A DNA stretch of 64,000 bases, taken from Tanypteryx hageni (taxonomy: Eukaryota > Arthropoda > Insecta > Odonata > Petaluridae). Location of the stretch: NCBI GenBank assembly GCA_028673005.1, contig CM054118.1, forward strand, positions 5,668,410 to 5,732,409, read 5' to 3'. A program made the translations under genes and the position numbers. Every line of letters begins with the position of its first letter. Position 1 is the first letter of the stretch. The notes below the pieces were generated by a model. That model was not told where the DNA came from and did not search any database. It saw only the letters and a program-made list of their open reading frames with translations. Below are positions 1 to 12,178 of this stretch, piece after piece.

Positions 1-790
1 TAAGACGAATAGTTGGTAATCCAGGGTTGTGATTAGATTCTGTCTGTTACTTTTCCTTTATTCCGTTGAGCGTCCTGGCATTCTTGGCCTTATGTCTCTC
101 TCTCTCTGCCGCGATCTGTCGAATGTTTTGTTTTGCGAGTTTTCGCTGTTTTGTCTTACTGTATCACCTTTCCTATGACTTTTAAAATCCCACTGATGGC
201 GGCTGTTTAGCAGCTGTAATGTGTTTCTGCATTTCGTGGCCTTTTCGCTGCTATTTGAGATGTCAATCGTGTCAAAGTCCTAAAATGCTTCGCTAGAGAA
301 TGTCGATCTCGTGCTGTGACTGAAAACTAATTAAGTAAATTTTCGACTTTTCACATTTAAATGCTTATTCTGAAGGTCTGAATTAGTGATTACAAATTTG
401 GATAACCGAGATCACCTTATAGTTTCTTTTTTATAATCAGCGGTCAGTGAGTTCTTGCCGAGGACGGATGCATTGCAGCTGAATTGTCCATCCATTTTAC
501 TCAGCCGTGTTATCGATGCGTGAGTATCGATTATCCTCTCGCGCCAGATGCGCGTGACACTTCATCGTCAATTATCCAACACGGCCAATAATGGAACGTA
601 AAATCCAAGAGAAGAAACGGACGACGCACAATCACGTGAAACGGTATTAACAAATAGAATAAATATAAATATGCAAAAGTGCGTTTTATATATATTGAGG
701 TTTATGCAGAATTGCAAACTTAAAATTCTTTATGAATTTTGTTATATAATTATATGATCTAAAGTAGTTTATTCAATAATGAATCAAAAA
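1..790. other. Non-coding, no recognisable feature
   Basis: I see no credible coding frame, RNA gene or repeat structure here. The sequence has mixed composition and becomes AT-rich after about 650. Confidence 0.5.
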
Positions 791-1020
791 TTTTTAGCTT
801 TCTATCTAAAACAATTTCCTCAGAATTTTAATCGAAAAATTTCGAAGGCATCCCCTGCCATCCACCGATTTTTCAAAAACATTTTTTTCTGCAGTGCTAT
901 AGATGGCATCAAATGCCACACACGAATATAGCGAAAGTTTTTACTTTCTCTCTAAAACAGTTTGCTCGGAATCTTAGTTTCTAATCTTTGAAGGCACCCC
1001 CTGCCCCACTTCCATTTCTC
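791..1020 (+). repeat. Two diverged direct copies of an ~85-bp unit
   Basis: The stretch at about 791-875 is repeated in diverged form at about 934-1020. Both copies run through an AT-rich start, the shared string tctctaaaac/tctatctaaaac, then 'gaaggca(t/c)cccctgcc', in the same order and orientation. About 60 bases separate them. This looks like an old local duplication. No coding potential is seen. The string 'cccctgccatccacc' also resembles the 3' tail of the LINE family found elsewhere in the window, but nothing else of that family is present here. Confidence 0.5.
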
Positions 1021-1813
1021 CAACGAATTTCTTTGGCTGCTTAATGAATATAATCGTAGACCACACACCCTGCAAATTTCAGTCTTATGTCTCTTATCGT
1101 TCACTTGCTATTTAAATGTAACTGATTGCGCAGACAGACAGACAGCGAAAACATAGCACCTTGATTTATTTTATTTATTTATAAACATATTTCACATACA
1201 GCACAATGGCCAATTTATAGAGATATCCATAACATCATTGCATAAATAAGTACATAACTCAAGAGTCAAATAAAAAAATACAATTAAAAAACATTAATTA
1301 TTAATAACAAACAAATGGAAAAAATAAAGGGCAGGAGAAATTGAAGAGATAATGGTTTTTAAAGGTCGATTGAATACATCTGAGTTTATGAAATGAAACG
1401 CGATAAAAACTTTCTAAAGGTGTTGTTTTCTTTAAAGTACGCGAAAAATCGTCGGTTTTATGCTATGGAAAAAGGGCTGAAAATAACTCATTCTCAGGGA
1501 TAAATTAGAACGTCTTTATAGCCGCGTGGATTATTTATTCTTAAGATAGATAAGTTTTAAAGGCAAAGTGTTGTTTTTAATATAACGAGGTAAAATTAAA
1601 ATCTCATTAATTTGATGTTAAGTGACCGTTAACCTTACTCTTTATCGCGTGAAAGCAAGTTTTAAGGTGGTAACGCCCACTAAATATATTCGAATATTAC
1701 TCGCGTTTGTTTGAGGAATTTTTAGTTAAACATAGTATTACCAAAGGGTTACTGTTTTTTCCTTGAAAACTATATGCATACAGGGTCCACCAATAAAAAT
1801 GGAGACCCTATAC
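1021..1813. other. AT-rich non-coding stretch
   Basis: No gene is supported. A short (CAGA)n run lies at about 1131-1145 and A/T homopolymers follow. It may be old transposon-derived sequence, but I cannot assign a family. Confidence 0.4.
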
Positions 1814-1815
1814 TA

Positions 1816-1906
1816 CAGGGTGTTTCAAAATTATGTATACAACACAATTTAAAAATTTATATTTCGTGAACCAAATGTACAATTTGCACAATTTTTCTTT
1901 TATTTT
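1816..1906 (+). repeat. Left terminal inverted repeat of the mariner-like element
   Basis: About 90 bp, matching the inverse of 3048-3137 with scattered mismatches. Shared inner blocks include 'tttatatttcgtgaaccaaa' and 'caatttgcacaatttttctt'. Confidence 0.88.
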
Positions 1907-1945
1907 AAAGGTTAAATGCATAATAACGTTTGCAATGAACAAAAC

Positions 1946-2988
1946 TCAAGTAAGATGTTCGAAATGTCTACCACCAGCACTGATACATAAGCAACATCTC
2001 TCTTTAACAAAATTACATGCTACAGTGCACAAGTCAATAGAAATTCTGTGTGCTTCTTGCCGTATTGCCATCCACAGATCCTCCAATGTTTGCGGTTTCT
2101 GATCGTAAACCTTATCTTTCAAGTATCTCCATGCAAAAACATCTGAAGGAGTGAGGTTTGGAGACCTTGGAGGGTATTCAAAAGCACTCCCCCTGCGACC
2201 TATCCATTGCTCAGGAAATTCATTGTCCAGGTACTCCCGCACAGTTGTATGAAAATGTGGGGGTGCACCATCCTGTTGAAAATACACCAATGTATCCGGA
2301 AACATGTTTCTGATATTAGGTACTGCATAATTTTTTAACATATCAAGGTAACTTTCTCCATTAACAGTGCCATTGAATCTGTAAGGCCCGATTATTCCAC
2401 GAGAGGAGAGTCCCATCCAGACAGTAAAACTTGGTAGATTGACATCTTTCTCCAATGTGAAGTGTGGAGTTTTACCTGCCCAGTAAACACAGTTATGACT
2501 ATTCACATGGCCATTCAGCTTGAACGTGGCTTCGTCTGACCATACAATTGAATCTTTAAAAGCATCGATTCCACCATTGTGTTCGTCAATCTGGATCATC
2601 TTCTTGGATTGAATGCAGTAATCGAGGTATAAATGCCTTCAATTTGATGTCCTTTAGGATTCTAAAAACACTTGTATGGCTCAATTGTAGCTCACGTGAA
2701 CACTGTCTTGTAGACTTCCTTGGGGAGCGGGTAATTGCATTTCTGACAGTTTCAACATTTTCGATACTTCTTGACGTTCTTTTCCGCCCACAGCAGCATG
2801 TCTTGTTGATATTGTTCACAGTTCCATGTTCCTCAAATGTATCACGCAGATGGGTAATCGTTAGATGAGTTGGTGCTTTTGTTCCATATTTTCTTTCCCA
2901 TGCACGCTGAACGTCTGACATTTTCAAATTTCCAATACCATTTTAGAATTAACTTTCTCTCATTGAAACTCATCTGCATGTTCTCCAT
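1946..2988 (-). pseudogene. Mariner-like DDD transposase, frameshifted
   Basis: Three minus-strand frames together cover one transposase. From 2988 a start gives MENMQMSFNERKLILKWYW, and near 2925 the frame shifts to one reading SDVQRAWERKYGTKAPT. This N-terminal part (to 2586) is a helix-turn-helix DNA-binding region ending in a paired-type block with RKSTRQCSRELQLSHTSV. Near 2590 the frame changes again, with apparent loss of roughly a dozen residues between EDDPD and DEHN. It then continues through the catalytic core: VWSDEATF (first D), YFQQDGAPPHF (second D) and SPNLTPSDVF (third D). I count 42 residues between the second and third D. The C-terminus reads GGRHFEHLT and stops at 1946. Family knowledge: the protein cuts and pastes its own TIRs in the nucleus. 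This copy cannot make it without repair of the frames. Confidence 0.88.
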
Positions 2989-3047
2989 TGTTTCCATGGA
3001 TATTTGTAAATAATCAAACCTTGTTAAAATAATTTATTTATTTTGCT

Positions 3048-3137
3048 TTTAAATAAAAGAAAAATTGTGCAAATTGTATATTTGGTTCACGAAATATAAA
3101 TTTTTATATTGTGTATACATAATTTTTAAACACCTTG
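3048..3137 (-). repeat. Right terminal inverted repeat of the mariner-like element
   Basis: Inverse partner of 1816-1906. It ends 'aaacaccttg' and is followed by TA at 3138-3139. Confidence 0.88.
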
Positions 3138-3139
3138 TA

Positions 3140-4737
3140 TATTATATGAAATATATTATTATGAAGCGATTCTAACTTAATTTCATAATGTTGAAATATG
3201 TGGTAAAGGGGTAATAAGTTGTTTTTAGACTATTCATGAGTCTGATGATAACAATGCGTTAACTTTTAATTAAGTGAAATCGCCACGTTAACACAAATTG
3301 CATCACCCGTTTTTATGATCATGGTATTATTAAATGGATGTAGCTATGGGTTTCAAATTTGCACTTAAGAATGATAATTAAACATTTTAAAGTATAATAG
3401 AAATTAAATTAAAATCGTTCAACAACTATAGGTATGTAGCATAAGATCTCCTTTTTTATTGGTAAACCTTGTATATATATTTACACATGTTACCTGGGGG
3501 ATTCCTGTATATGTTAAATAAATTATCTATCAATCTATCTTTCCTTGAAACGCCGAAAATACCTGGGTAAATACTTGGTGCGTAGCGATCGATATTTCCG
3601 TCCGCCCAGCCATGGTACTACAATACCGCCCAGCTCTTATGAGCTTCGGTCGTTATACTTCTGATATCCCACGTCTGTGAGGCCCGGCATTCGATGGAAA
3701 ATTATCCTGTTACGGCGGTCATTTGTGAAGAAAACATTTGCTTTAAGTTTAAAGAAGCGAGTAATTACGATGGCCGATGTAAATTTTCCTTTGATGAAAG
3801 CTCGAGAGAGTGGTAATAAATTAGGCATCGGAACGTCGGAAAGTATTAATGCCAAGTATTTTTATGCTTTGGAGCTTAAAAAACACTTTTTTGTGTGAAC
3901 ATGTCACTTCGACTGTTTTTGCACGAGATGGCGAAGTCGTCAAGTTCGAAGGATGGGAAACAAATGGTTTTTTAGTTGGTTTTTGAAAGCTATTCGAGGT
4001 TTACGAAAAATAAACGACTCTTGGACGTCCTATTCGCGTTCAAAATCTAAAATAAAATGACCAAATACAGAGAAACTACTCTTTAAAAAAAGAAAAACGA
4101 AAGCTTAACACTTCTAGGGAAATATTTTTAGCGATGTGCACAATTGAGATACAGTAAAACCTCGGTAATACAAATTCGCTCGCTGCAAAATGCTCGATTT
4201 CAAGAAGCGAACTTCAATCCACACCGAAAACATACGTCTATGTTGCTTACAAAAACGAACTTGTTAACGAAAACCCGGTTATAACATATCAAAAAAGTAT
4301 AAATCCCTGGAAATTTGTAGCGCTAACGAGGATACACCGTACGTATTTTTTAAAAGCGCGTTCCACTCGGTGGATCGATTTCACGCTACCGTTATGAAGT
4401 AGTACATCTCCCGTACTGTTGCATCAAATCGACGGACGGGATCTTTCAAACGTTTTACAGCACTTTTGGCGAACTCTCGAGATCCCATAGCGTTATTCAT
4501 TTCCTCGCAAAAACATATCATCCGATAGAAAGTCAAAACATACCGAACGTATCTCGAAAAAATGGCTCCCGATTTATTTTTTTCCGCACGCAAGAGCGAT
4601 TAATATAAGCGGAAGAATGACGTTTTAAAGAAGCTCTTCGGCTGCTGAGCGAGCGACGGCCGTCCTCCCTCTTCTGGCGCCGTCTCCATTCGGACTGATT
4701 CGCCATTCGTGGAGGAAGCTCAAGGATAAGGGGGGGA
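3140..4737. other. Non-coding, probably degenerate repeats
   Basis: No gene is supported. At about 3507-3540 an 'aaataaattatctatc...tatct' run looks like a retroelement 3' tail. At 4153-4290 the string 'acagtaaaacctcggtaata' and a later 'cccggttataacata' hint at a decayed pogo-like MITE, but the ends do not pair well enough to call it. Confidence 0.35.
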
Positions 4738-5560
4738 AGGGGGGATTGCATGGTTCAGAGGGGAGAGAGAAAAAGAAAGAAGAGACTATGGGAAGTGGAG
4801 GAAAAGGAGTGTAGTAAACGAGACACAGAGAGGGAAAAGGGGAGAGGGAGAGGAGAGAGAAAGGGAAGAGGAGAAAGGGAAGAGAAGAGAGGGAGAGGAG
4901 AGGGTCGAGGGATTGGAGAAAGGGGAGGAAGCTTAGCGATGGGCAGTGGGGGGTGGGTCAGCTGCCGGACTCTAAATCACTGGAAGAAAGGGAAGGGGGT
5001 GGGGAGAGGAGAGGGGACAGGCTCCCGCCAAAGGGATGTGGGGATGGTTTGAAGGTTTAAGTGAGGCGTTGGGGATGGTTTAGGGTCGTGAAGAGGGAGT
5101 TGTAAGAGGTGGAGAAGGAGAATAAGGGGGAGAGGGGAAGAGAGAAGAAGGAAAGGGATGGGTTAGGAGAGGTAGAGAGAGACAGAAAGGGAGAGGAAGA
5201 TTGAAAGGGAGAGAGATATTGAGAGAGAGAGAGACGGAAAGAAAGAAAAAATTGAGTGACCTAGAGGGAAAATAGGTGTTGAGAGATGGAGAGCTATTGA
5301 AAGTGCGAAAGAGAGGAGAAAAGAGAAGTTGAAGGAAAATGGAAAGAACTCCAAACAGAGAAAAATATTGATTAGGATAAAATGAGATGAAGATGCGCAG
5401 CACGAGTGAAAGAGAAGGAAGAGGATAGAGATACAGGAAAAACGGGATACAAACATCGAGAGAAAATGGAGGTTAATGAGACAGAAAAAGGATTGGGATA
5501 AGAGAAAATGCGAAAGAGGGAGAGAGATAAACAGGCCATGGAAAGTTCGAGGGAGGAAAG
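4738..5560 (+). repeat. Long GA-rich (purine) tract
   Basis: The plus strand is almost entirely purine for about 800 bp, dominated by gagaga and aggaga words and interrupted only briefly near 4935-5080. The open frames across it encode low-complexity E/R/G or S/F/L strings and are artefacts. Homopurine runs of this length can form triplex DNA and are often polymorphic. Confidence 0.85.
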
Positions 5561-6020
5561 AAACCAATGTATGGCGTGAAAATGGTTCCTTTTTCGGATT
5601 CGCGAGGAAGCAGCGTGGGTAGGAAGAAGGGTCCAAGAAGGAATACGTAGTAACGGAAAAACGGTCGGAACACGCGATCGGAACTTCCTCTTTCCGCCGC
5701 AAAATGTTGCGTCGCGCGCTGCTGTGCTTTTTACGTTTTAGATATTTAACAGTTTTTTTTTAAATTGGGAAGAGTGATCGATTCTCTAGAATTTGATACT
5801 CTGGTTCCTTCGTCTGCCATTGTTGACATACATTTCGCTCCAAGTAGTGTGCCTTTTCATTTACTTAAGCTAAGACCGACGAGGGATAAATGGCGCGCAA
5901 GAAAGGAGTTGCACCTTAAGGTTACTCGATGAAGATACTGTCAGAATCCTCGTAATGGAACGACTGAAATATTTTGAAAGTATAGTTTCATTCTCCTGGC
6001 TCGTGTAGACACTCTGGTGA
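5561..6020. other. Non-coding, nothing recognised
   Basis: No coding frame or repeat structure is supported. Confidence 0.4.
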
Positions 6021-6021
6021 G

Positions 6022-6349
6022 CTTAGTTGCGTAACTAGGAGAGGAAGTGCTCCCGGCAAAATATTATCCATGGTCCCTCGTCCCCAACAGACGCATATGC
6101 TCAACTAAAACTGAATCCCATTGTCAAACCTACCAAATTGTACTTATTAATCGATTCTCTGGAATATGCTTAACAGATTATGCTTTTTAAAATTACTCTG
6201 TCCAAAAATTAACATTAACTGGAAAGTCATTAAGGAAAAAAGAGAAATCGCTAAAAAACCTTATTTTTCCTATATTCGGAAAAATTCGAGGGCCACCATG
6301 GCCCCTTGGCCCATTTGGCCGTCCACGCCGTCCTATTGCTACGCCACTG
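6022..6349. mobile_element. Possible hAT-type MITE
   Basis: The right end reads 'ctacgccactg', whose inverse CAGTGGCGTAG is a common hAT terminus. The left end has the related 'ttagttgcgtaactagga'. No coding region lies between them. The flanking 8-mers do not match, so the boundary is uncertain. Confidence 0.4.
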
Positions 6350-7640
6350 GTGGCACCGGACGTCTCCTATTGAATTATTACTCTAAGCATTCACCCTGTG
6401 TACAGTTTTCGCCGTTCCTGCCCGAATTGTTAGTCGGGCTCCTTTTAGCAATTATTCATGCTCTCGCTGTATGACCTATGGCTTACCTTGGAATATTCTT
6501 CGGAATCTGATATTTCCAAGATGCGATGTGCGATTCAAATATCACCGTAATAAAATTATAAAAAGCTAAATGTTTCAAAATTCCTAAACGGTCAAGTATC
6601 CCCAGCTATAGGTACTCAATGTAATGGATTTCTCTACTTCTGCTATCTACTTCAGAAGCGTTTGCAAAATCCTGGAAGTGTTCATGATTACCGAGATAGA
6701 TGACAAAGTAGAATTGTGAACCATAGGATGTAATAGATGTTTGTGGTAGAGGAATAGTATTAATCCGGGATAAAAATGGTGGGATAGTCGAATCGCTGCT
6801 TTCTGAATAAAAACGTTACGTATCCTAGACATCTGAAAAGTTACGACTTGTTGATTAATGAAATTTCTTCAGAGCCAATGCAGGAGACTATAAAGAAGTA
6901 TTTTTTTATATCATGTGACAGGAAGCTGAAGACGATAGAGAATTTCCTAGATGGACAGATTCGAGGAAACGGAGAAACATTCCGTCGAAAAATACCAAGT
7001 CGCTTAACGGAGTCGATTGGAATGATCGATCTTATCGAACTCGACAGCCAACCAGTCGGCGATATATCGCAAAATTGTCGGCGCAAGCTTACTCATCGTC
7101 CGTGATTTTTTTTGCGCAACGCTTCGACGGATGCGCAGTACTAAATGATAACGAATATCCCATCGATAGATGGGGAAGCCACCTAGCTTAGTCCGCTCCC
7201 TCCCTTTCAAACATAATTCCACCTCTTCACTTCCGCAATTCGAGAGAGAAATATCCTATCTGCTTACCGAAAGCGATGGCGCGAGGTCGAGACGGAACAC
7301 GGCTCCAGCATTTTTAGATTATCACCAGGGCACGCGGCCGACACCATCGGATGCTAGGATTTCCCCAATTGGTAGATATGACCCTCCCATCCCTTCCACG
7401 CCATGGTTTTGCGTGAGGGAGGGGACTCGCGCGCGCGTGTGCAATGTGAAAAAAGGGGGAGTGGTTTTTGGTACGACGTGAAGGGGGGTGGAGGGGATGT
7501 TAGGGAGGGAGATGGGGTAGGAAAAGGTGCATGGGGAGGGTTCGAGAAGGGAGGAGTAGGAGGGGGTGTGAGGCGAAAGAGGACGGGCCGGCCACGTGCT
7601 TCGTTAGCCGTCCGTGTGGGGTTGGGGATGAGCAGATGCA
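6350..7640. other. Non-coding, nothing recognised
   Basis: No gene is supported. A G-rich stretch at about 7420-7570 gives overlapping open frames on both strands with proline/glycine/arginine-rich products typical of composition bias. Confidence 0.4.
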
Positions 7641-7762
7641 CCTCTTTCTTTCACCCTCCCTCCCTCTCTCACTCCCCTCCGTGACACCTCTCCCTCTCTC
7701 TCTCCCCCTTCCTCCAACTCTCACTCTTTTCCCCTTTCTCCTCCCCCCCCCTCCGCCCCCAA
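7640..7762 (+). repeat. Pyrimidine (CT) tract
   Basis: Almost pure C/T on the plus strand (ctccctctctcactcccctc and similar), ending in a poly-C run. Confidence 0.8.
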
Positions 7763-9385
7763 GGGAGCAATTTTAAGAGTCGAAATAGTCGCTTATTTCA
7801 CATGCCCTCATTTTCTTCGCAGTGCCTCTAAAATTTTCCTTCTTTTCCTCCCTTTTACGAGACGTATTATGTATGCTCTTTTATTTTCGTGGGGTTTTTT
7901 CCTCCCCTCAAACAGCCGAAGGGCGCCTCGTGTGGCGGAGCTTTACTCTTCCGTTCTTTTCCTCGAACGCGATTCTCGCGATAAAATGTCGATTCGGGCG
8001 ATAATTGCGACGCCCTTTCCGTTAACCGAGGGATGATCAACCTATGGAGCATGCGCCATTTACGGCGCACCGGTCTTCCAGAAGTGGCGCATGGAGTTTT
8101 AAACAATTTATGTAAAATTTTCATTTTTAAGGCTTAAAAATGTCAGGGATTAGAAACGACGATATGGAAATTTTATTGTATATTTACACCGCTAATTCGA
8201 ATTTCTTTGGAGTTTAAGGGCGGTGTTTATTATTATTATTAAAAATACTTTGGTTGCGTGATAAGATTTAAGTGGCGCATAGACATCTACATTACATCTA
8301 GACGCGATGCTATTGGAAGAAATGGCGCTCGTTAGGCAAGGAGTTGAGCGCCACTGCGTTGACTCTTTCTTCCATGGATTGCGTAAGCGGAATGCATATT
8401 AATAATCTTTGGAAAAGTTGTCCTTACTCTTCACCCTGACCTTTTCCTATGAGATTGTTCGGTCGAGTGACGTGCTGACAGCTTGTGGCGATCGCGACGA
8501 GGGAATCCCAATGTCCGGCACGTCGGTACCACAATGACGTCGACAGCGTCACTCGACAGCCTCCTTACGGAGCCAAAAATCTTGACACAGAGGTACATTT
8601 GAAGTTGATTCAAAACTCGAAGGGAGAAGGAGGAAGATGGGGTGACCTATTAACTGGTCTCTCGCCACGGTAGTAAAACTCGTGTAGGGTGTGTTCAATG
8701 GGAGCGTGAACCGTATTTAAGATGCCGTTTTGAAGGTAGAGATACTTGGCAATGAACTGCGCCACGTGTGTCTTGGTTCATTTTCAAATTCCTGCGGAAA
8801 TATTATTACAATCGTTTCTATTCCTATGCTTTCGCTTCAAACTGTGATCACTCCAGTGTTGAAGTATGAAAACCAGTATGAAAATGTGTACAGCCATCCA
8901 TCGAATTGTGTGGTTTTCCTCTACGCGTTTTCGGTTTAGCACTTTTCTTTTTGAGAAATACTCCGTTTTGCAGCGCCATCGATTTCGCCTTAACTAAGTT
9001 GTCGCGTGCAGAGCTCGAGCCGAGTCTTTGCTATTCACGATTACGTTATGTTCTTTTCTGTGACCAAGTATATAAAAAATATGAATCGAACAAGTGGCGT
9101 CTCTCGTATGGTTTAATTGCCTATCACGTTTTTGTCCTAGTAAATTTGTAGTCACTATAATAATACTTCTGCGATGGAGAGATGACAATACGGTGGCTGG
9201 AACAATGGGATTACACTGACCTCAAGCTATTATATACTTAAAAAATATAATCAGCAAAGATTCCGCAAGCATTGTTCTTTCCTAAAGTATTTTTTATTAT
9301 TCAACCCATGATACAGCGTGTTTTTCTTAATGTCTTCAGTAAACAAGTTCTCATTAGGCAATAATTAGAATAAATGTCATAGTTG
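7763..9385. other. Non-coding, nothing recognised
   Basis: No coding frame with recognisable content and no clear terminal repeats. Confidence 0.4.
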
Positions 9386-9537
9386 GTCGCTGCAGCTGTT
9401 ATAGAGGATAGTTTTTTCCTAGGACGATAAGAGAACATAATAGGAAAAGATAACGTAGGAAAACTAGGGACCTTTGGTGCACTGCACCCCCTGCCATCCA
9501 CCAAAAAGGTGACTTGCAGGGTATCATGTAGATGTAG
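9386..9537 (+). mobile_element. LINE 3' end, 5'-truncated (same family as the 29-33 kb LINE)
   Basis: In the plus strand a short frame reads FFPRTIREHNRKR followed by a stop at about 9420-9455. This matches the conserved C-terminus of the LINE family (FFPRTIRDHN in the 31-kb copy). It is followed by the family's untranslated tail: 'ggtgcactgcaccccctgcc', then 'ttgcagggtatcatgtagat' and a GATGTAG end at about 9537. The copy is severely 5'-truncated and upstream residues are only partly readable. Such dead-on-arrival fragments are the usual outcome of target-primed reverse transcription. Confidence 0.75.
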
Positions 9538-10629
9538 AATGCAGTCCTCGTTTCGTAATGAGTTTGAAATACTTTGTGTTAATCAGAATAGAAACGAGTA
9601 TTATGGGAGAAGACTGCGGTAGACTTAACTCGAGACCTTTCTCGTCGTAATCGCATATTATCATCGCATCCATCGCCGCTAACAAATGGAATGGCTCCAG
9701 AGAAGTAAACTTTTTGCGGGCATCGTCATTTCACGCGATCGTAAATTACCCTGGACGACGAAACCTACCTCTCCGACTGTGCAACTGTCCATATCTTTTA
9801 CTTTTTTCGTCTTTCCAATACCTGACCCGATATCTTTTCCGTCCGCGCGTGCCAACTTCGCGCTCCAAAGAAAAGAAAACACTCATATCGCAATATATTC
9901 CGTTCTACCATCCCCTTCTCTACGAATCACGACGGTGGAATCCTCTGCTGTTTCTCCTTCCGCCAATTATCTCGCTTATTTCCTCGCCAACCCCTTTTGC
10001 ATCTCGTAGATTCCAATTTCGAAAAGGGGAGGAGGTTACATCTCTCGCCACTCCAGCACTCTCCCCCCCCCCCTCCCATCCGCATTTAGAATCCCTCCCT
10101 CCCGGATAAAAGAGAGAATGGGCTGCTTTTTCGCTCTCCTTTCATTTCTCCATCTTCTCCACCTTGTTTGTCTTTTCCCCGCACGTTCCTTTTCCGCACC
10201 ACTTTATCCTCCAACTCCGCTTCCGTTTTTATTTATTCTTCTTATATCTATATATATAAGGTTTTTCGCCTCCTCTTCCCCAACTCCTTATATTTTCTCC
10301 TCTTGTTTCTCTCTAGATTTTTCATCTCTTTCCTTCCCTCTCGGTTTCTCTTATTCTGGCTTCCTTCATCTTCCGTTGCACTTTTTCATTAAAAGACTTG
10401 GGCGTTTTTATGTTTGCGTTCAATTCACGAACCTTTAGTTTCTGTTTACGGCAATTAACGAAGTTAATTCTTTGCGTCGACTGCCTGGCGACATACCTAT
10501 ATCTATAAACGAGTTGCTTCCGGATGATGTCATTTAATGACTTCATCAGTCGACCTTTTTTCGGTTGTAAACAACCTTAATCACACCTCTATCTTTTGGT
10601 TCAGTTTTGTTGAATTTTGCCCACAATAT
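9538..10629. other. Non-coding, CT-rich in places
   Basis: No gene is supported. Open frames at about 9690-10440 translate to S/P/F/L-rich strings driven by pyrimidine bias. Confidence 0.4.
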
Positions 10630-11246
10630 CAGGGACGGCGCAAGGCAGTTTGGCGCCCTAGGCAAACATTTTTTTGCGCCCTACTCCAATCTAAATTATA
10701 CTAAAAATCTAATAGATGAAAATTATTTTTAATAGTAATTACACAATGACGTCTATAAGCACCGGTATTATTTAAATATAATATTAATAAAAGATTGTTT
10801 TTATTATTAAATATTTTTTTTCATAATTACTAAAAACAATGTTTTTTCACATTAAAAAACTTTAATAGCGGTAAAAATGGGCATTAAGAAGAATATTTTT
10901 TAGCAAGAGATTAAGCAAATCATAACTTTAGGCTCGTAAATTAGTTGTTACGTCAACATCTTCAGACTGCTAGTTCTTCTTATACTTTTAGGGTTGGGGT
11001 AGTGCACAGCATTGAAGAGGAATTGAAATCATTCTGAATATAAAGGTTTATACAACACAAATGCACGTGAAAAATATAACAAAATGAATCAATAAAAGAT
11101 GAAAATTAAGTACACATTACTTAAAAAAATAATACAGACACACACATACAGTGCCGTGAAATCAAAACATTGGCTCTTCATGGCGCCCCTCGATCTCTGG
11201 CGCCCGAGGCAGTTGCCTGTTTTGCTACCCCGTTCCGCCGGCCCTG
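10630..11246. mobile_element. hAT-type non-autonomous element (MITE)
   Basis: The left end is 'cagggacggcg' and the inverse of the right end is 'cagggccggcg', giving an 11-bp TIR with one mismatch. Both ends then contain a 'ggcgccc(t/g)aggca' motif. The AT-rich interior has no transposase. The flanking 8-mers (cacaatat / tagactat) agree at 5 of 8 positions, as expected for an old hAT duplication. Its mobility would depend on a transposase made elsewhere. Confidence 0.7.
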
Positions 11247-11584
11247 TAGACTATATAGGTGTGCGGTTCCAGCCAACTATTACGGATTTTTTTGGCAAAT
11301 TCATAAAGTTCATACCTTTTTATATGCCATTAATAATCCGTATGTTACGCGGCTTTGGATATACCTACTCAACTAGAAGTCGCTGCTTGAGATGTGACCT
11401 TTTATCGACTCAAACTCGTCATTGAGGAGTAAACATAAATTCGTAAATGTCGAAGTCGCAATCGTGCGAATGTTTTTCATCTAAATTCATCTTTATCGAT
11501 TCCCTTCTTAATTTCGATTTTGAGTTCGGCGACCATGATGAAGGTGAAAATGGTTCCGGTCATCGACGCTTTGATGAAGACTAC
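11247..11584. other. Non-coding, nothing recognised
   Basis: No coding or repeat structure is supported. Confidence 0.4.
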
Positions 11585-12010
11585 TTATCCTATTTCTTTT
11601 CTACGCTCTCTCTCTTTCGTCCTCAGCTCTTTACAAACTCTCTCTCTCACCTTTTTCCCTCCCTCCATAGTTTCCTTCCTTTCCCTCTTTCTGTCGTCGT
11701 CTCCTTTCTCTCTCCTCTTCGTTCTCTCCCTCTTTTTTCTCTCCTCTCCTCTACCTCCTCGACGCTGGTGACCCCCTTCCACAACACACCCTCCATCCCC
11801 CCTACCCTTCTCCCCAGACTCTTTCCAGTTCCTCTCCTCAGGTCTCCTCCTTCCCGGAAATGCAAGAAGTTTCGAAAGGCACGAGCGGGCATTTTTGAGG
11901 GAACCATTCCTCCTTTTCCGTCTTCCACCTTCCCCCCTGAACTTATATATATATCCCCCTTCCACCACCACCCCCTTAAAAAAGACCCACCGCCCCCGCC
12001 CTTCAGCCAC
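11585..12010 (+). repeat. Pyrimidine-rich tract
   Basis: The plus strand is dominated by ctctct, cctcc and ttccctc words, ending with an (AC)n run near 12009-12020. The long open frames on both strands here are compositional (S/P/L/F on plus, R/G/E/K on minus). Confidence 0.8.
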
Positions 12011-12137
12011 ACACACACACTCCCTTTCCCATCCCATTTCAAGGCTCGTGGGGACCGGAGGAGAGACTCTTTTGCGCCATATCCAAAAACCCCGGGTTGC
12101 TAGCACACATCCGGTCTCTATGATTGCGGCCGTAAAT

Positions 12138-12178
12138 GAGAGAGGGAGAGAAAGAGAGAGAGAGAGTGTGTGTGTGTA
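12138..12178 (+). repeat. Compound (GA)n-(GT)n microsatellite
   Basis: An 'agagagag' run passes directly into 'gtgtgtgtgt'. Confidence 0.85.

Larger units (their letters stand above)
1816..3137 (-). mobile_element. Tc1/mariner-superfamily DNA transposon, full length but decayed
   Basis: The element is 1,322 bp long, with inverted terminal repeats of about 90 bp at each end and TA dinucleotides immediately outside (1814-1815 and 3138-3139). That is the hallmark of Tc1/mariner insertion. The ends read CAGGGTGTTTCAAAATTATG on the left and CAAGGTGTTTAAAAATTATG as the inverse of the right end. A single minus-strand transposase reading region fills the interior but is broken by frameshifts. Family knowledge: such elements move by cut and paste through a DDE/D transposase. 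With its frames broken this copy is probably not autonomous. Confidence 0.92.

Noticed and set aside
4150..4300. Possible pogo-like MITE starting acagtaaaacctcgg
   Set aside because: The supposed right end pairs poorly and no TA duplication could be defined.
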